DNA of 20,000 nucleotides from Neocallimastix lanati (nom. inval.) (GCA_016946835.1 JACVTC010000058.1:1-20000); one strand, 5' to 3'; numbered from the stretch's first letter, positions 8,658 through 17,527 are shown. Numbers and translations: made by a program. The notes: generated from the sequence alone by a model not told the origin.

Positions 8658-8844
8658 GAATCAAATTAATAGTTTAAATAATATAAAAAGAATAGGATAT
8701 TTTAATAAAATAGGATATATTAATAATTCAAAAGAATCAAATAATAATAGCTTTAAAATTGAATTATTTATAAAAGATATATAGATAATGGAAATTTAGA
8801 AATATTGAAAACTTACAATAAATAATATCAATAAAAATCATTCA

Positions 8845-8876
<32 letters not shown>

Positions 8877-9966
8877 CCTTTGGAGATTTATAAAAATGAC
8901 TTTCTTACGCCTAATCGATTAAATTTCATAATAAAAAAAAATTGTAGCGATAATCTATACTTGTCTTCTTCTTTACTAAAAGAATTAATAAAATATAATG
9001 AAACTCAATTATTAAGAATTATTTTTGATGACTCTAAATTTAATGATAATGAATTCATTAAAATGTTACTTAATCACTATAAAAATAAAAGGTCAACTTC
9101 TGTCACTAAATTAAATGGAATAATGTCATAATATTCAATATATAATTTCAACAGATTATTCTACAGAAAATTTTCAAGATTATTTTTGTAAGTGTATGCG
9201 AATATGGAAAAGAAAATATAATTAAAGAGTTAATTGAACATGGAGCTGATATAAATAAAAAAAAAGTAGGTTTGGAGATAACACCATTATGTTGTGTATA
9301 CAGAATAGGAAATGAAAAAGTATCAAAAATATTTAATTGAGAATGGAGCTGATCTAAATAAAGAAGGATAATTATTAATGATACATCATTATGTCGTGCA
9401 TGCAAAATGGGAAATGAAAAAAATAGCAAAAAAAATATTTAATTGAACATGGGTGCCAATATAAAAATAGCAGAATAGGAAGGGTTATTCACCTTTGTTT
9501 ATGGCATGCCTTTGTGGAAAATGAAAATTTAGTAAAAAAATATTTAATTAAATTAGGAAGCAGATTTAAATAAAATAAATAAAAATAAGGAAACCCCTTT
9601 ATTTATGGCAGGTAAAAGTAGAAATGAAAATCTAGTAAAATATTTAATTGAAGAAGGAGCAGCTATAGCAATAGAAAATACACATGGTGAAACAGCTCTA
9701 CTTATTGCATGCAGGGATAGAAATGAAAAAAAGGTAAAATATTAAATTGAACAAGGAGCAGATATATATGAAGTAATGGATGTAATTAATTCTTTTGAAA
9801 AGGAATTACCATTTTTTTTTTTTTGGAAATAGGAAAACATGGACTTACAGGAAAGAAGGAAGAAATAATAAATTATTTAGTTGAACTTAAAGTTAATATA
9901 AATTTAGAAAAAAAAAATATAAAGGAACCTATAAGAAAGAAAAAAAATAATAAATTATTTAGATGA
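8653..9966 (+). pseudogene. ankyrin-repeat gene, copy B (broken)
   Basis: This copy has three parts. The N-terminal region reads F-K-I-E-L-F-I-K-D-I, D-N-G-N-L-E-I-L-K, L-E-I-Y-K-N-D-F-L-T-P-N-R, N-C-S-D, L-S-S-S-L-L-K-E-L-I and L-L-R-I-I-F-D-D-S-K-F. About six ankyrin repeats follow (about 9188-9780), for example I-E-H-G-A-D-I-N-K-K-K and G-E-T-A-L-L-I-A-C-R. The C-terminal cap reads G-A-D-I-Y-E-V-M-D-V-I-N and L-V-E-L-K-V-N-I-N. The longest intact pieces are 8880-9131 and about 9590-9742. Breaks include a two-base insertion before TAG 8782-8784, a 28-nt A tract near 8843, several one-base shifts, TAA 9743-9745 where the paralogues have TTA (Leu), and a T tract near 9811-9824 in the cap. The equivalent of copy C's ATG is absent; the open frame starts inside a 41-nt A tract. 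It would be a cytoplasmic or nuclear binding protein if ever expressed. Confidence 0.82.
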
Positions 9967-10339
9967 AATATTTAAGATTATATAAATATTATAAAAGAAA
10001 AAAATGAATTTAAAGAATAATATGAATATGGATGAAATTGATTTTTTTTTTTTTTTTTTTTTTTTTAAGATAATAAATGATATTATATAAAAATTATAGG
10101 AGGAAAAAAACGGTATAAAATATATAAAATATATATAAATATTTTTTAACAGTCATTAAAAACATAAAACAAACAAGCAAGCTAATAAAATAATAAATAA
10201 TAAATATTAAAAAAAATATATATATATATAATAATAATTATATTAATAATAGTCTTCTTAATATATTAAAATAAAAATAATATAGTATTAAATAATATAA
10301 CAGAGATTAATTTAAAATAAAATAAAAGAAAAAAAAAAT
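9967..10339. other. spacer after copy B
   Basis: This is AT-rich sequence with a 22-nt T run near 10045-10066 and TA microsatellites. Its later part (about 10240-10340) resembles the sequence after copy C (about 15725-15840), so the spacer belongs to the tandem unit. No gene was seen. Confidence 0.5.
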
Positions 10340-10530
10340 TTAAGAATTATATAATAATGAATAATTTAAGAAAGATTTTAATAATAGAAACATTGAAATA
10401 TTAAACAGTTTAATAAATAATATTTATAAAAATAAATTCGAAAGAAAAAAATAGTATAGTTTTTATGAATATTTATAAAAAAAAAAAAAAAAGGTTTTAT
10501 TATATAATTTAAACAAATCATTATATAATA
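10340..10530 (+). pseudogene. isolated fragment of the ankyrin-family N-terminal region (B')
   Basis: Frame 10374-10454 reads D-F-N-N-R-N-I-E-I-L-N-S-L-I-N-N-I-Y-K-N and then K-F-E-R-K-K before TAG. This parallels D-I-D-N-R-D-L-A-I-F-K-T and I-N-N-I-N-K-D-N-L-E-K in copy D. A little further, M-N-I-Y-K plus an A tract corresponds to L-E-I-Y-K-N. An ATG at 10357 is in another frame. The N-C-S-D and K-F-Y-D-N parts are missing. The same kind of fragment follows copy C, so both may come from one ancestral duplication. Confidence 0.55.
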
Positions 10531-10559
10531 AGGCTTCATAATTATATATATAAATATAT

Positions 10560-10830
10560 AAAAAAATTTTAATAAATCAATTTTTTAATATTTTATTCTA
10601 ATTTCAAAATTTTTTAATTTACAATTTTGTTGTATTATGCTTTATTTATTTTACTATTAATTTTTTTTTTTTTTTTTGTTAATGGTTTTATCTAATTTTG
10701 TTATATAGTTCTAAATTTTATTATCAATATTATTATATATTATTTATTATCTATTTTTTTTCATTTTTCTTAATTATTTTAATACATTAATATTATTTAT
10801 TATTTATTACTATTCAATTATTTATTATTT
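10560..10830. other. T-rich spacer
   Basis: No coding signal was seen. Its beginning (about 10530-10610) resembles 16261-16345 after the fragment that follows copy C, extending the similarity of the two downstream regions by about 80 bases. Confidence 0.4.
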
Positions 10831-11000
10831 ATTAATAAGTACTTCTTTTTATTTTTTATTATTTATTAATAAATACTTCTTTTTATTATTTATTATTTAT
10901 TAATAAATACTTATTTTTATTTTTTATTATTTATTAATAAGTACTTCTTTTTATTATTTACTATTTTATTATTTATTAATAAATACTCTTTTTATTATTT
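10831..11000. repeat. 34-bp AT minisatellite, five units
   Basis: The core ATTAATAAGTACTTCTTTTT, or its AAATACT variant, starts at 10831, 10865, 10899, 10933 and 10975. Spacing is 34, 34, 34 and 42 bp. The same core recurs near 12473 and 12536, so it is a family of arrays rather than a single local slip. Confidence 0.8.
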
Positions 11001-11133
11001 ATTATTTCCATTTTTATTTTTATTTCTATTTCTATTTAATAATTAAAATAATTAAATAAAAATAAAAAAAAATAGATGGATAACCTCTTACTTATCCTTC
11101 CAATATTTTTGACTTTAAAATTATTATTAATTT

Positions 11134-11305
11134 TAAAAATAATAAAATAAAATAATAAAATAAAAATAATAAAATAAATAATAAAATAAATAAAAATAAT
11201 AAAATAAATAATAAAATAAATAAAAATAATAAAATAAATAATAAAATAATAAAAATAATAAAATAAAATAATAAAATAATAAAATAAAATAAAATAATAA
11301 AAAAT
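11134..11305. repeat. AATAAAATAA-type microsatellite tract
   Basis: About 170 bases of almost pure AAT, AAAT and AAAAT units on the + strand. No other content. Confidence 0.8.
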
Positions 11306-11429
11306 TTAAATATTAATTTAGAAGATTAATTTATGAATAGTTTTATGATTACTTCCACTAAAAAAATAAAATAAAATAAGAGGATCCAATCAAATTCATT
11401 GTTTCTATTGGAATCTTTAATTGCTAATA

Positions 11430-11528
11430 TTTATTTTATTTTATTTTATTTTATTTTATTTTGATTTTATTTTATTTTGATTTATTTTATTTTGATTTAT
11501 TTTATTTGGATTTATTTTATTTGGATTT
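11430..11528. repeat. ATTTT-type pentanucleotide tract
   Basis: TTTTA units turn progressively into TTTTGA and TTTGGA variants near the 3' end. The ATTGGAAT just upstream (about 11409) matches ATTGGAATATTTATT-like sequence near 12230 and 19480 and may be a residue of element U surroundings. Confidence 0.75.
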
Positions 11529-11783
11529 ATGGCTTGAAATAGTTAATAATAGTTAATATATTAATGAATAAATTCTAAAAAAAAAAAATAATAATAATAA
11601 TTAAAAATGATTTTTCATAAAACTTTTATTCTATTTGATTTGATTTGATTTGATTTGATTTTAGTTCTTTTTTTTCTTTTTATTATTATTAATTATTATT
11701 TATTATTTATTTATTATTTAATTATTTTAATAATTTTAAATTATTATATTTTAAATTATTATGTTGTGTTTTTTTTTTTTTTT

Positions 11784-11823
<40 letters not shown>

Positions 11824-12245
11824 ATTTTTATTTTTATTTTTATTTATTTTATTTTTTTTACTGGAATATTTATAAAATATTTCGTTTATTATAAAATATT
11901 TATTTGAAATTTAAAGATTTTATAAAATACTTGGAAAGGACTTTAAAGGTGTAAAAATGATCAATTAAATTATTTAAATATTATTTTTTAATCTTTATAA
12001 TAATTATTTTTAATCTTTATATTTTATTTTTTAATCTTTATATTTTAAATTATTATCTTTTAAAATCTTTTAAATTTTTAATACTTAATTTATTTTATAG
12101 ATCTATAAAATTATTAAATATATATATTTTTAAAAATTTATAAATCGTTTAAAACGAATGATAAAATATTTTATTTTTTTTTTTAAAGCTTTAATTCTAA
12201 TAAATATTTATTATTATATAATTAATATTCATTGGAATATTAATT
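11529..12245. other. AT-rich spacer with microsatellites
   Basis: This stretch holds TTTGA repeats (about 11633-11661), AAAT repeats (about 11786-11823) and TTTTTAATCTTTATA units repeated around 11985-12050. The slightly more complex patch 11870-11965 shows no frame or motif I recognise. Confidence 0.6.
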
Positions 12246-12434
12246 ACATTGTATGCTGCCCTTCCAGACGACTTCATCATTGAATCAAATAGGATCATTT
12301 ACTATGGAAAATGGAATGAAAGAGTGGAACACTTAAAAAAAAAACCTACCATTCCTCACTTAATATATTTGAAGGAATTTAAAAAGCAAAACAATAAAAA
12401 AATAAAAATTATGTTATCTACAATTTTCAAATAA
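12246..12434 (+). pseudogene. short coding-like stretch of unknown origin
   Basis: The frame is open to TAA at 12432-12434 and lacks an ATG at its start (a TTG at 12249 is the first start-like codon). It encodes L-Y-A-A-L-P-D-D-F-I-I-E-S-N-R and I-I-Y-Y-G-K-W-N-E-R-V-E-H-L-K, followed by a lysine-rich tail. Base composition over 12249-12360 is about 35% G+C by hand count, far above the neighbouring spacer, with varied codons (TGG, CCA, GAC, GAG). This argues for a recent coding past, such as an exon or gene fragment carried in by duplication. It does not look like ankyrin and I do not recognise the family. No flanking repeats were found. Confidence 0.4.
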
Positions 12435-12449
12435 AATATAATTTATATT

Positions 12450-12560
12450 TATTATTTATTATTCCATTATTTATTAATAAATACTCTTTATTATTATTTA
12501 ATTATTATTTATTATTCCATTATTTATTAATAAATACTCTTTATTATTATTTAATTATTA
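12450..12560. repeat. 63-bp direct repeat sharing the minisatellite core
   Basis: ATTAATAAATACTCTTTATT occurs at 12473 and 12536, each preceded by TTATTCCATTATTT. The core is shared with the 34-bp array at 10831-11000. Confidence 0.75.
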
Positions 12561-12674
12561 TTTATTATCCAATTATTATTTATTTATTTATTTATTTATT
12601 ATTTATTATTATTTATTTAATTATTTATTTATTTATTTATTATTTTTTTCATCCATTTCATATATTCTAACAAT

Positions 12675-12735
12675 TATAATGTCCATGTCCATAAACAAGT
12701 TTTGACTTTAATTTGTATTGTTATTATACTATGAA
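12675..12735 (+). repeat. element U, copy 2
   Basis: GTCCAT is followed at 12687 by GTCCATAAACA, then TTTTGACTTTAATTTGTATT. The first part matches copy 1 and the GACTTTAATT part matches copy 4 best. It lies about 1.38 kb before the ATG of copy C, farther than in the other upstream copies. Confidence 0.6.
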
Positions 12736-12856
12736 TTAAATAATAGTAAATTAAATTCATATTTATATTTATAGTTATATTTTATTAAATATTTAATAGT
12801 AAATGAAATCGTTATTAAAATCATTTTATTTTTATATAGAGAAGAACTTTTGATGA

Positions 12857-13030
12857 AATCTAAGAGTAATAATTGATGTATATGGATTTGGTGTATCTAA
12901 TGTATTATGGCTAGACCAATGGTTTATTAGTAATAGATGTAAATACCATGTAAAAGTATATATAAAAATAAAATTATACCTCTTTAATATTAATAGTATT
13001 ATTAATAATAATACAGTAGATGTTATGTAA
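12857..13030 (+). pseudogene. short coding-like stretch, unknown
   Basis: This is a 57-codon open frame after two TGA codons, without an ATG start, ending in TAA 13028-13030. It begins N-L-R-V-I-I-D-V-Y-G-F-G-V-S-N-V and L-W-L-D-Q-W-F-I-S-N-R-C-K-Y-H, with Trp, Cys and Gly content unusual for random AT-rich sequence. The second half is I/N/K-rich. About 77 bp later the part beginning V-K-V-Y-I-K repeats as V-K-V-S-I-K in another frame, so a direct duplication ends the frame. The antisense strand also has an open frame, which I consider a shadow. The family is not recognised. Confidence 0.33.
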
Positions 13031-13110
13031 AAGTATCTATAAAAATATACATCTTTAATCATATTAATATTAATATTAATATTAATATTAATATTAATAA
13101 TACAGGTGTT
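12941..13110. repeat. 77-bp imperfect direct duplication with an ATTAAT tract
   Basis: ATGTAAAAGTAT, a TATAAAAATA-like part and CTTTAAT occur first from 12948 and again from 13025. Both copies end with AATAATACAG (about 13007 and 13095). The second copy contains an ATTAAT hexanucleotide expansion (about 13061-13099). Confidence 0.65.
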
Positions 13111-14064
13111 CTAAAATAAAGTAAACTAAAAAAAATAAAATATAATGATGTTATGTTTATAAAATATTCTTTATTTATTAATTTATTAAAAAGAATTTCA
13201 ATCATCAAAATTTATTAAAAGAAAATTATTGAATATTGTCAATGAAATGTTAAATTTACATATATTAATGTGATTAATATCATATGATATTTATACGTCA
13301 CATTCATTTTTACATTTCAACCTAATTTTTATACAATTTTATTATTTAAGAAAACTTTTATTATTGATTATATTCTATTATATTCTATTATATTTAAACT
13401 TTTATCTATTATTGATGATATTTTATTATATTTTATTATATTTTATTATATTTTATTATATTTTATTATATTGATTAAACTTTTTTTCTAATATATTTAA
13501 TCTAAAAAAAAAAAAAAAAAATGGAAAAATTGGTCTATTTTTTATTTTATTTCTATTTTTTATTTCTATTATTTATTTTCTATTTTTATTTAATATTATG
13601 ATTAAAGTGTGTTAAATTGTCCAGAAATATTTTTTAATGAGATGTTTTTTATTTTTAATTTTATTAGTAAGAAAATTCGGAATTAAAAAAGAAATACAAA
13701 TTAAAAAAAATAAAATTTAAAAAAATTTAAAAATTTAAAAAATTTAAAAATTTAAAAAAAATAATTTTTAATCATGTCACGTCACAGTCACTTACTAATA
13801 ATTAAATTAAATTAAATTAAATTAAATTAAATTAATTTTTATTTAATAAAATAAAAATAAAAAAATAAAAAAAAATTTATATATAAATAAATAAATATAA
13901 AAAAAATTTTTTTTATTTTTTTTTCTTCATTTTAGTTTATTTTATTTTAAAATAATTATATTAAATAAAAATATATATAGAATATATTAAAATATATAAA
14001 AAATATATAAAAAAATAGGTTAAATATTTATTATTCAATTTAAAAATAAATTAAAAAAAAAAAA
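13110..14064. other. AT-rich spacer upstream of copy C
   Basis: This stretch contains an ATTATATTTT decamer array (about 13419-13472), TATTTC/TATTTTT pyrimidine units (13531-13590) like those before element U copies 1 and 4, and an ATTAA array (13801-13835). Close to the gene, 14023-14060 (TTTATTATT, AATTTAAA and ATAAATTAAAAAA parts) matches 19757-19790 before copy D and is probably the conserved 5' leader of the family. Confidence 0.6.
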
Positions 14065-15728
14065 ATGGCATTATCGACAAATAGAAAAATCAAAAATATA
14101 ATAAATGAAAATAAAAAAAAAATAAAAATGACTTCATCACAAAATAATAAAATAAATAATTATATAAAAGAATTAAATATTCACTTTAAAATTGAATTAT
14201 TTATAAAGGATTTAGATAATGGAGATTTATTTAGAAATATTAAAAACTTCAATAAATAATAGCAATAAAGATAATTCAGAAAAAATTGTTATCCCGTTGG
14301 AGATTTATAAAAATGGCTTTCTTAACTCCTAATAGATTAGATTTTATAATAAAAAAAATTGTAGTGATATTCTATTCATATCTTCTTCATTACAAAAGAT
14401 ATTAATGACAAAAATAATGAAATTCAGTTATTACGAATTATTTTTGACAACTCTAAATTTTATGATAATGATTTCATTAAACATTTACTTTATCAATATA
14501 AATATAAAAAGGTCAATTTTTGTCACTGACTTAAATGAAATAATGTCAAATAATCAATAGGTAATCTCAATATATCAGAATATAAAAAAAAATTTCAAAA
14601 TTATTTTACAAGAGTATGCCATGAAGAAAAAGAAAATATCATTAAATTTTTAATTAGAAATGGAGCCAATGTAAATAATTCGAATAAAGATCGTAAAACA
14701 CCATTAGGTTGTGTATGTGAAAAAGGAAATGAAAAAAAAATAGCAAAATTTTTTAATTGAACATGGTGCTAAAATAGAAAAAGCTTATTGGCCCACTTAT
14801 TTACCTTTATTTATGGCATGCAAAGAGTGGAAATGAAAATCTAGTAAAAAATATTTAGTTGAAATTGGAGCTGACGTAAATAAAAGTATCAACTATGGGT
14901 GATACACCATTATTTTTTTGCATGCAGAAGTAGAAATGAAAATCTAGTAAAAAATATTTAATTGAACTGGGAGCAGATGTAGAAAAAAATTAAATAGCAA
15001 TGGAGAAACACCTTTATTTGATGAGTGCTACAGTGGAAATGAAAATCTAGTAAAAAATATTTAGTTAAAATAGGAATAGAATAGATGTAAAAAAAAAAGT
15101 TAAATAAAGTATGGTGAAACACCTTTATTTGATGCGTGATACAGTGGAAACGAAAATCTAGTAAAATATTTAGTTGAAAATGGGGCAGATATTAATAAAA
15201 AAAAAATAGATGGGATAAAACCCCACTATTTATGGCATGTGAGAAAAGAAATGAAAAAATAATAAAATATTTAGGTGAACAAGGAGTGGATATTAATGAA
15301 GGAAATGATTGGGCTGAAACACCTCTTCATGATGCATGTAATAATGAAAAACGAAGATAGGATAAAGTATTTAGTTGAACATGGGGCAGATATTAATAAA
15401 AAAAAAAGATAGATGGGCTAAAACACCACGACTTATTGCATGTAATAATGAAAACGAAAATATCATAAAGTATTTAGTTAAACATGGGGCAGATATATAT
15501 AAAGTAATTGATATACTTAATTGTCCTATAAAACGATATGTTCCACGTAGAGGATTAAGTAAAAAGAAAGGGTATATTAAAAAATTATTAGTTGAACTTA
15601 AAGATAATATTAATGACAATAAAAAATATAAGAGAAAACTAGTTACCTATAAAAATTTTAAAATCACTAAAAAAAAAAAAAAACAAAAACAAATGAAAAA
15701 AAAAATAAATAAAAAAATTAAAATATAA
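14065..15728 (+). pseudogene. ankyrin-repeat gene, copy C (broken, most complete)
   Basis: An ATG at 14065, in the context AAAAATGG after an A tract, opens 64 codons ending near F-K-I-E-L-F-I-K-D-L-D-N-G-D. A second ATG at 14128 starts M-T-S-S-Q-N-N-K, which matches copy D. The N-terminal region continues in other frames with I-P-L-E-I-Y-K-N-G-F, N-C-S-D-I-L-F-I-S-S-S-L, L-L-R-I-I-F-D-N-S-K-F-Y-D-N-D and V-T-D-L-N-E-I-M. About nine ankyrin repeats follow (14611-15500), including N-E-N-L-V-K, Y-L-V-E-N-G-A-D-I-N-K-K-K and G-E-T-P-L-F-D-E-C-Y-S-G-N. The last 100 or so codons (about 15405-15728) are intact and hold a final repeat, the cap G-A-D-I-Y-K-V-I-D-I-L-N and a Lys-rich tail. Roughly ten indels and TGA 15137-15139 (TGC in the preceding repeat) break it. 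Some indels could be sequencing errors, but the nonsense change suggests a pseudogene. Confidence 0.85.
15405..15728 (+). CDS. intact 3' segment of copy C: last ankyrin repeat and C-terminal cap
   Basis: This is the longest clean coding stretch of the family in the window. It reads D-R-W-A-K-T-P-R-L-I-A-C-N-N-E-N-E-N-I-I and K-Y-L-V-K-H-G-A-D-I-Y, then the cap K-V-I-D-I-L-N-C-P-I-K and R-G-L-S-K-K-K-G-Y-I-K-K-L-L, and ends in about 45 residues rich in Lys. The frame is open from 15375, where a TTG lies, but this is the middle of the gene and not a true start; the codons before about 15405 are in a frame the repeat pattern does not support. The cap is recognisable in copy B and in the remnant at 17465-17647, so it is a family feature. 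Confidence 0.6.
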   Translation, partial: KDRWAKTPRLIACNNENENIIKYLVKHGADIYKVIDILNCPIKRYVPRRGLSKKKGYIKKLLVELKDNINDNKKYKRKLVTYKNFKITKKKKKQKQMKKKINKKIKI

Positions 15729-15839
15729 ATATTAAAATATTATAATAATAATTATAATATTATTAACAATTTTAATACATTATAATAAAAATAATATCAT
15801 ATTAAATAATAAAATAAAATTTTGATTAAAAAAAAAAAA

Positions 15840-16240
15840 AAAAAGTTTTATAATAATGTATAATTTATGAAAGAAATTAATTTTGGAAATATGGAAATAT
15901 TTATTAATTTAATCAATGAAATTATATAAAAATAAATCAGTAAATAGAAATATTATTGTTTTTTTTAGAAATATATATATAAAAAAAAAAAAAAAAAAAA
16001 AGATTTTATTTCTTTTTAATAGATAAAAATTTTTTTTAATAGAAAATTGTTAACAATTCGTCATACATATCTTATTCTTTATTAAAAAAAATTAATAATA
16101 AAAAAAAAAAAAAATAAAATTCAATTATTGAACATTATTTATAATAATTTTAAATTTTATGACAATAATTTCATAAAATAATTTCTTTTTCAATATAAAT
16201 CAATTCTTGTTAACCTAAATTTACAAATATCACTATATAT
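15840..16240 (+). pseudogene. decayed N-terminal region of a further ankyrin-family copy (C')
   Basis: Frame 15867-15929 reads M-K-E-I-N-F-G-N-M-E-I-F-I-N-L-I-N-E-I-I before TAA, parallel to D-N-G-D-L-E-I-L-K. Near 16045-16090 the reading S-S-Y-I-S-Y-S-L-L-K-K-I-N-N matches I-S-S-S-L-L-K-E-L. Frame 16119-16178 reads I-Q-L-L-N-I-I-Y-N-N-F-K-F-Y-D-N-N-F-I-K before TAA, matching L-L-R-I-I-F-D-N-S-K-F-Y-D-N-D-F-I-K of copy C, and continues F-L-F-Q-Y-K. The order of motifs is the same as in copies B and C. It begins only about 110 bp after the end of copy C. Confidence 0.68.
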
Positions 16241-17022
16241 ATATATATTCAAAAAAAAATCATAATATTATAAAGTTTTATGATTATATATATGTAGACA
16301 TAAAAAATTATAATAAATCATTTTTTTTTATATTTTATATTGATAAAGTCTTCCGATTCGATATCATTATTTATTAATTTATTTATTTTGTATTATATCA
16401 TTATTTATTAATTTATTTATTTTATATTCGTTCCATCTATATATCCCTTTGGTTTATTCTTTTTAGTATTTAAATAATTATATTTAAATTTTTTTTTTTT
16501 ATTTTAATAATTATTTGCTCTTTTCATCTATTAGTTTCACTACTATCTATTTTTAGTTCTTCCATTTTGTTAAATATTTTTTAGTTAATTTTCAATTATT
16601 CAATCTTATTAAATTTATTTAAATTATATAAATTTTAAATAAAATTGAGCTTATTTTTTTAATTTTTATATTGATTTTTTTTTTTAATATATAGTTTTAT
16701 AAAAATCCTTTTTAAAATTATTTCATTTTTTTTTTAATATTTAATATCTAGATATTTAAAAGTTTTATATTTCGAATAATAAATAATTAATTTTTAATTT
16801 TTCCCAAATAATCTATTTTTAAAAGAAAAGATTTATTATGAATATTTAAAGATCCTAAAGAACTTTTCTTTAATGATTATTAAATTTTATGATTATAATT
16901 ATTAATTTTTAATTTTTTGATTCAATAATCTATGAAAAAAAAAAAAATTATTGATTAAAATTTTTTTCTATTTCATAAATTATAAAATAATAAAATACAT
17001 CAAAATTTTTTTTATATTAAAA

Positions 17023-17024
<2 letters not shown>
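16241..17024. other. T-rich stretch between the two parts of remnant C'
   Basis: No ankyrin motif was seen. A 34-bp tandem pair starts at 16361 and 16395 (each ATATCATTATTTATTAATTT). If C' was once a whole gene, its ankyrin repeats have been lost or replaced here. Confidence 0.5.

Positions 17025-17067
<43 letters not shown>
17025..17067. repeat. 43-nt A homopolymer
   Basis: This is the longest uninterrupted homopolymer in the window. Other long A runs are at 8613-8653 (41 nt), 17491-17524 (34 nt) and 19575-19605 (31 nt). It could be a retrotransposition tail or a replication-slippage product; no target-site duplication was identified. Confidence 0.9.
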
Positions 17068-17069
<2 letters not shown>

Positions 17070-17158
17070 AGTATTTTTAAAAAATTTATTTGTTTAATTT
17101 ATTTATTTACCTTTAACTTTTTAATAAGCACATATAATAAAATTTTAAAATAAAAATT

Positions 17159-17203
17159 TCATGAAATTCTCAGTCGGTAAAAGATTGAGACTCTTAATCT
17201 GTT
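17159..17203 (+). tRNA. 5' half of a tRNA-Lys(CTT), degenerate
   Basis: CTCAGTCGGTAA (17169-17180) matches the D-arm/box A region, and TGAGACTCTTAATCT (17186-17200) is the anticodon stem-loop of eukaryotic tRNA-Lys with anticodon CTT at 17192-17194. The D stem retains three of four pairs (TCTC with AAGA). The anticodon stem keeps its inner three pairs, while the two outer pairs are mismatched. Downstream there is no recognisable T arm, and the would-be acceptor bases (17159-17165) find no complement at the expected distance. It is therefore a remnant and not a working tRNA. It could be a tRNA pseudogene or the head of a tRNA-derived SINE. Confidence 0.68.
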
Positions 17204-17464
17204 AAAAAAAACAAAATTAAGCGACACTCAATTTTAATAAAACAATGTTAAAGAATTATGTTAAAAGGTATAATATTATTTAATATATTTTTTATTATCA
17301 CGTTTTATTATATTATATTATTGTTGTTATATTATTTAAAAAAAAAAAAAAAAAAAAACAAGATATATCCTTTTATATTTATATTTTTTTATTATCGAAT
17401 AAAATTTATCTCAATGTTTATATTATAAGTTTAATTTATTTATAGTATGATCAATCATTATTTT
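17204..17464. other. AT-rich sequence between the tRNA remnant and the C' cap
   Basis: Just after the tRNA half, 17211-17240 contains a small patch richer in G+C (GCGACACTC). I see no T-arm match in it. The rest is AT-rich with an A run at about 17338-17358. Confidence 0.4.
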
Positions 17465-17485
17465 TAACATATTGAACAAGGAGTA

Positions 17486-17527
<42 letters not shown>

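Noticed and set aside
9148-9429. Minus-strand open frame, and a similar one at 15371-15619
   Set aside because: Both are antisense to ankyrin repeats of copies B and C; their mutual similarity only reflects the repeats on the + strand.
11633-11661. TTTGA array as a possible telomeric or centromeric repeat
   Set aside because: Only about six units, one of many unrelated local microsatellites, with no extended array.
9188-15500. CRISPR-like array, because about 100-bp units repeat
   Set aside because: The units are diverged coding repeats of about 33 codons with ankyrin motifs, not identical short repeats with unique spacers.
15723-15850. Poly(A) signals (AATAAA) and TATA boxes
   Set aside because: These words occur throughout sequence of this composition, so they carry no evidence.
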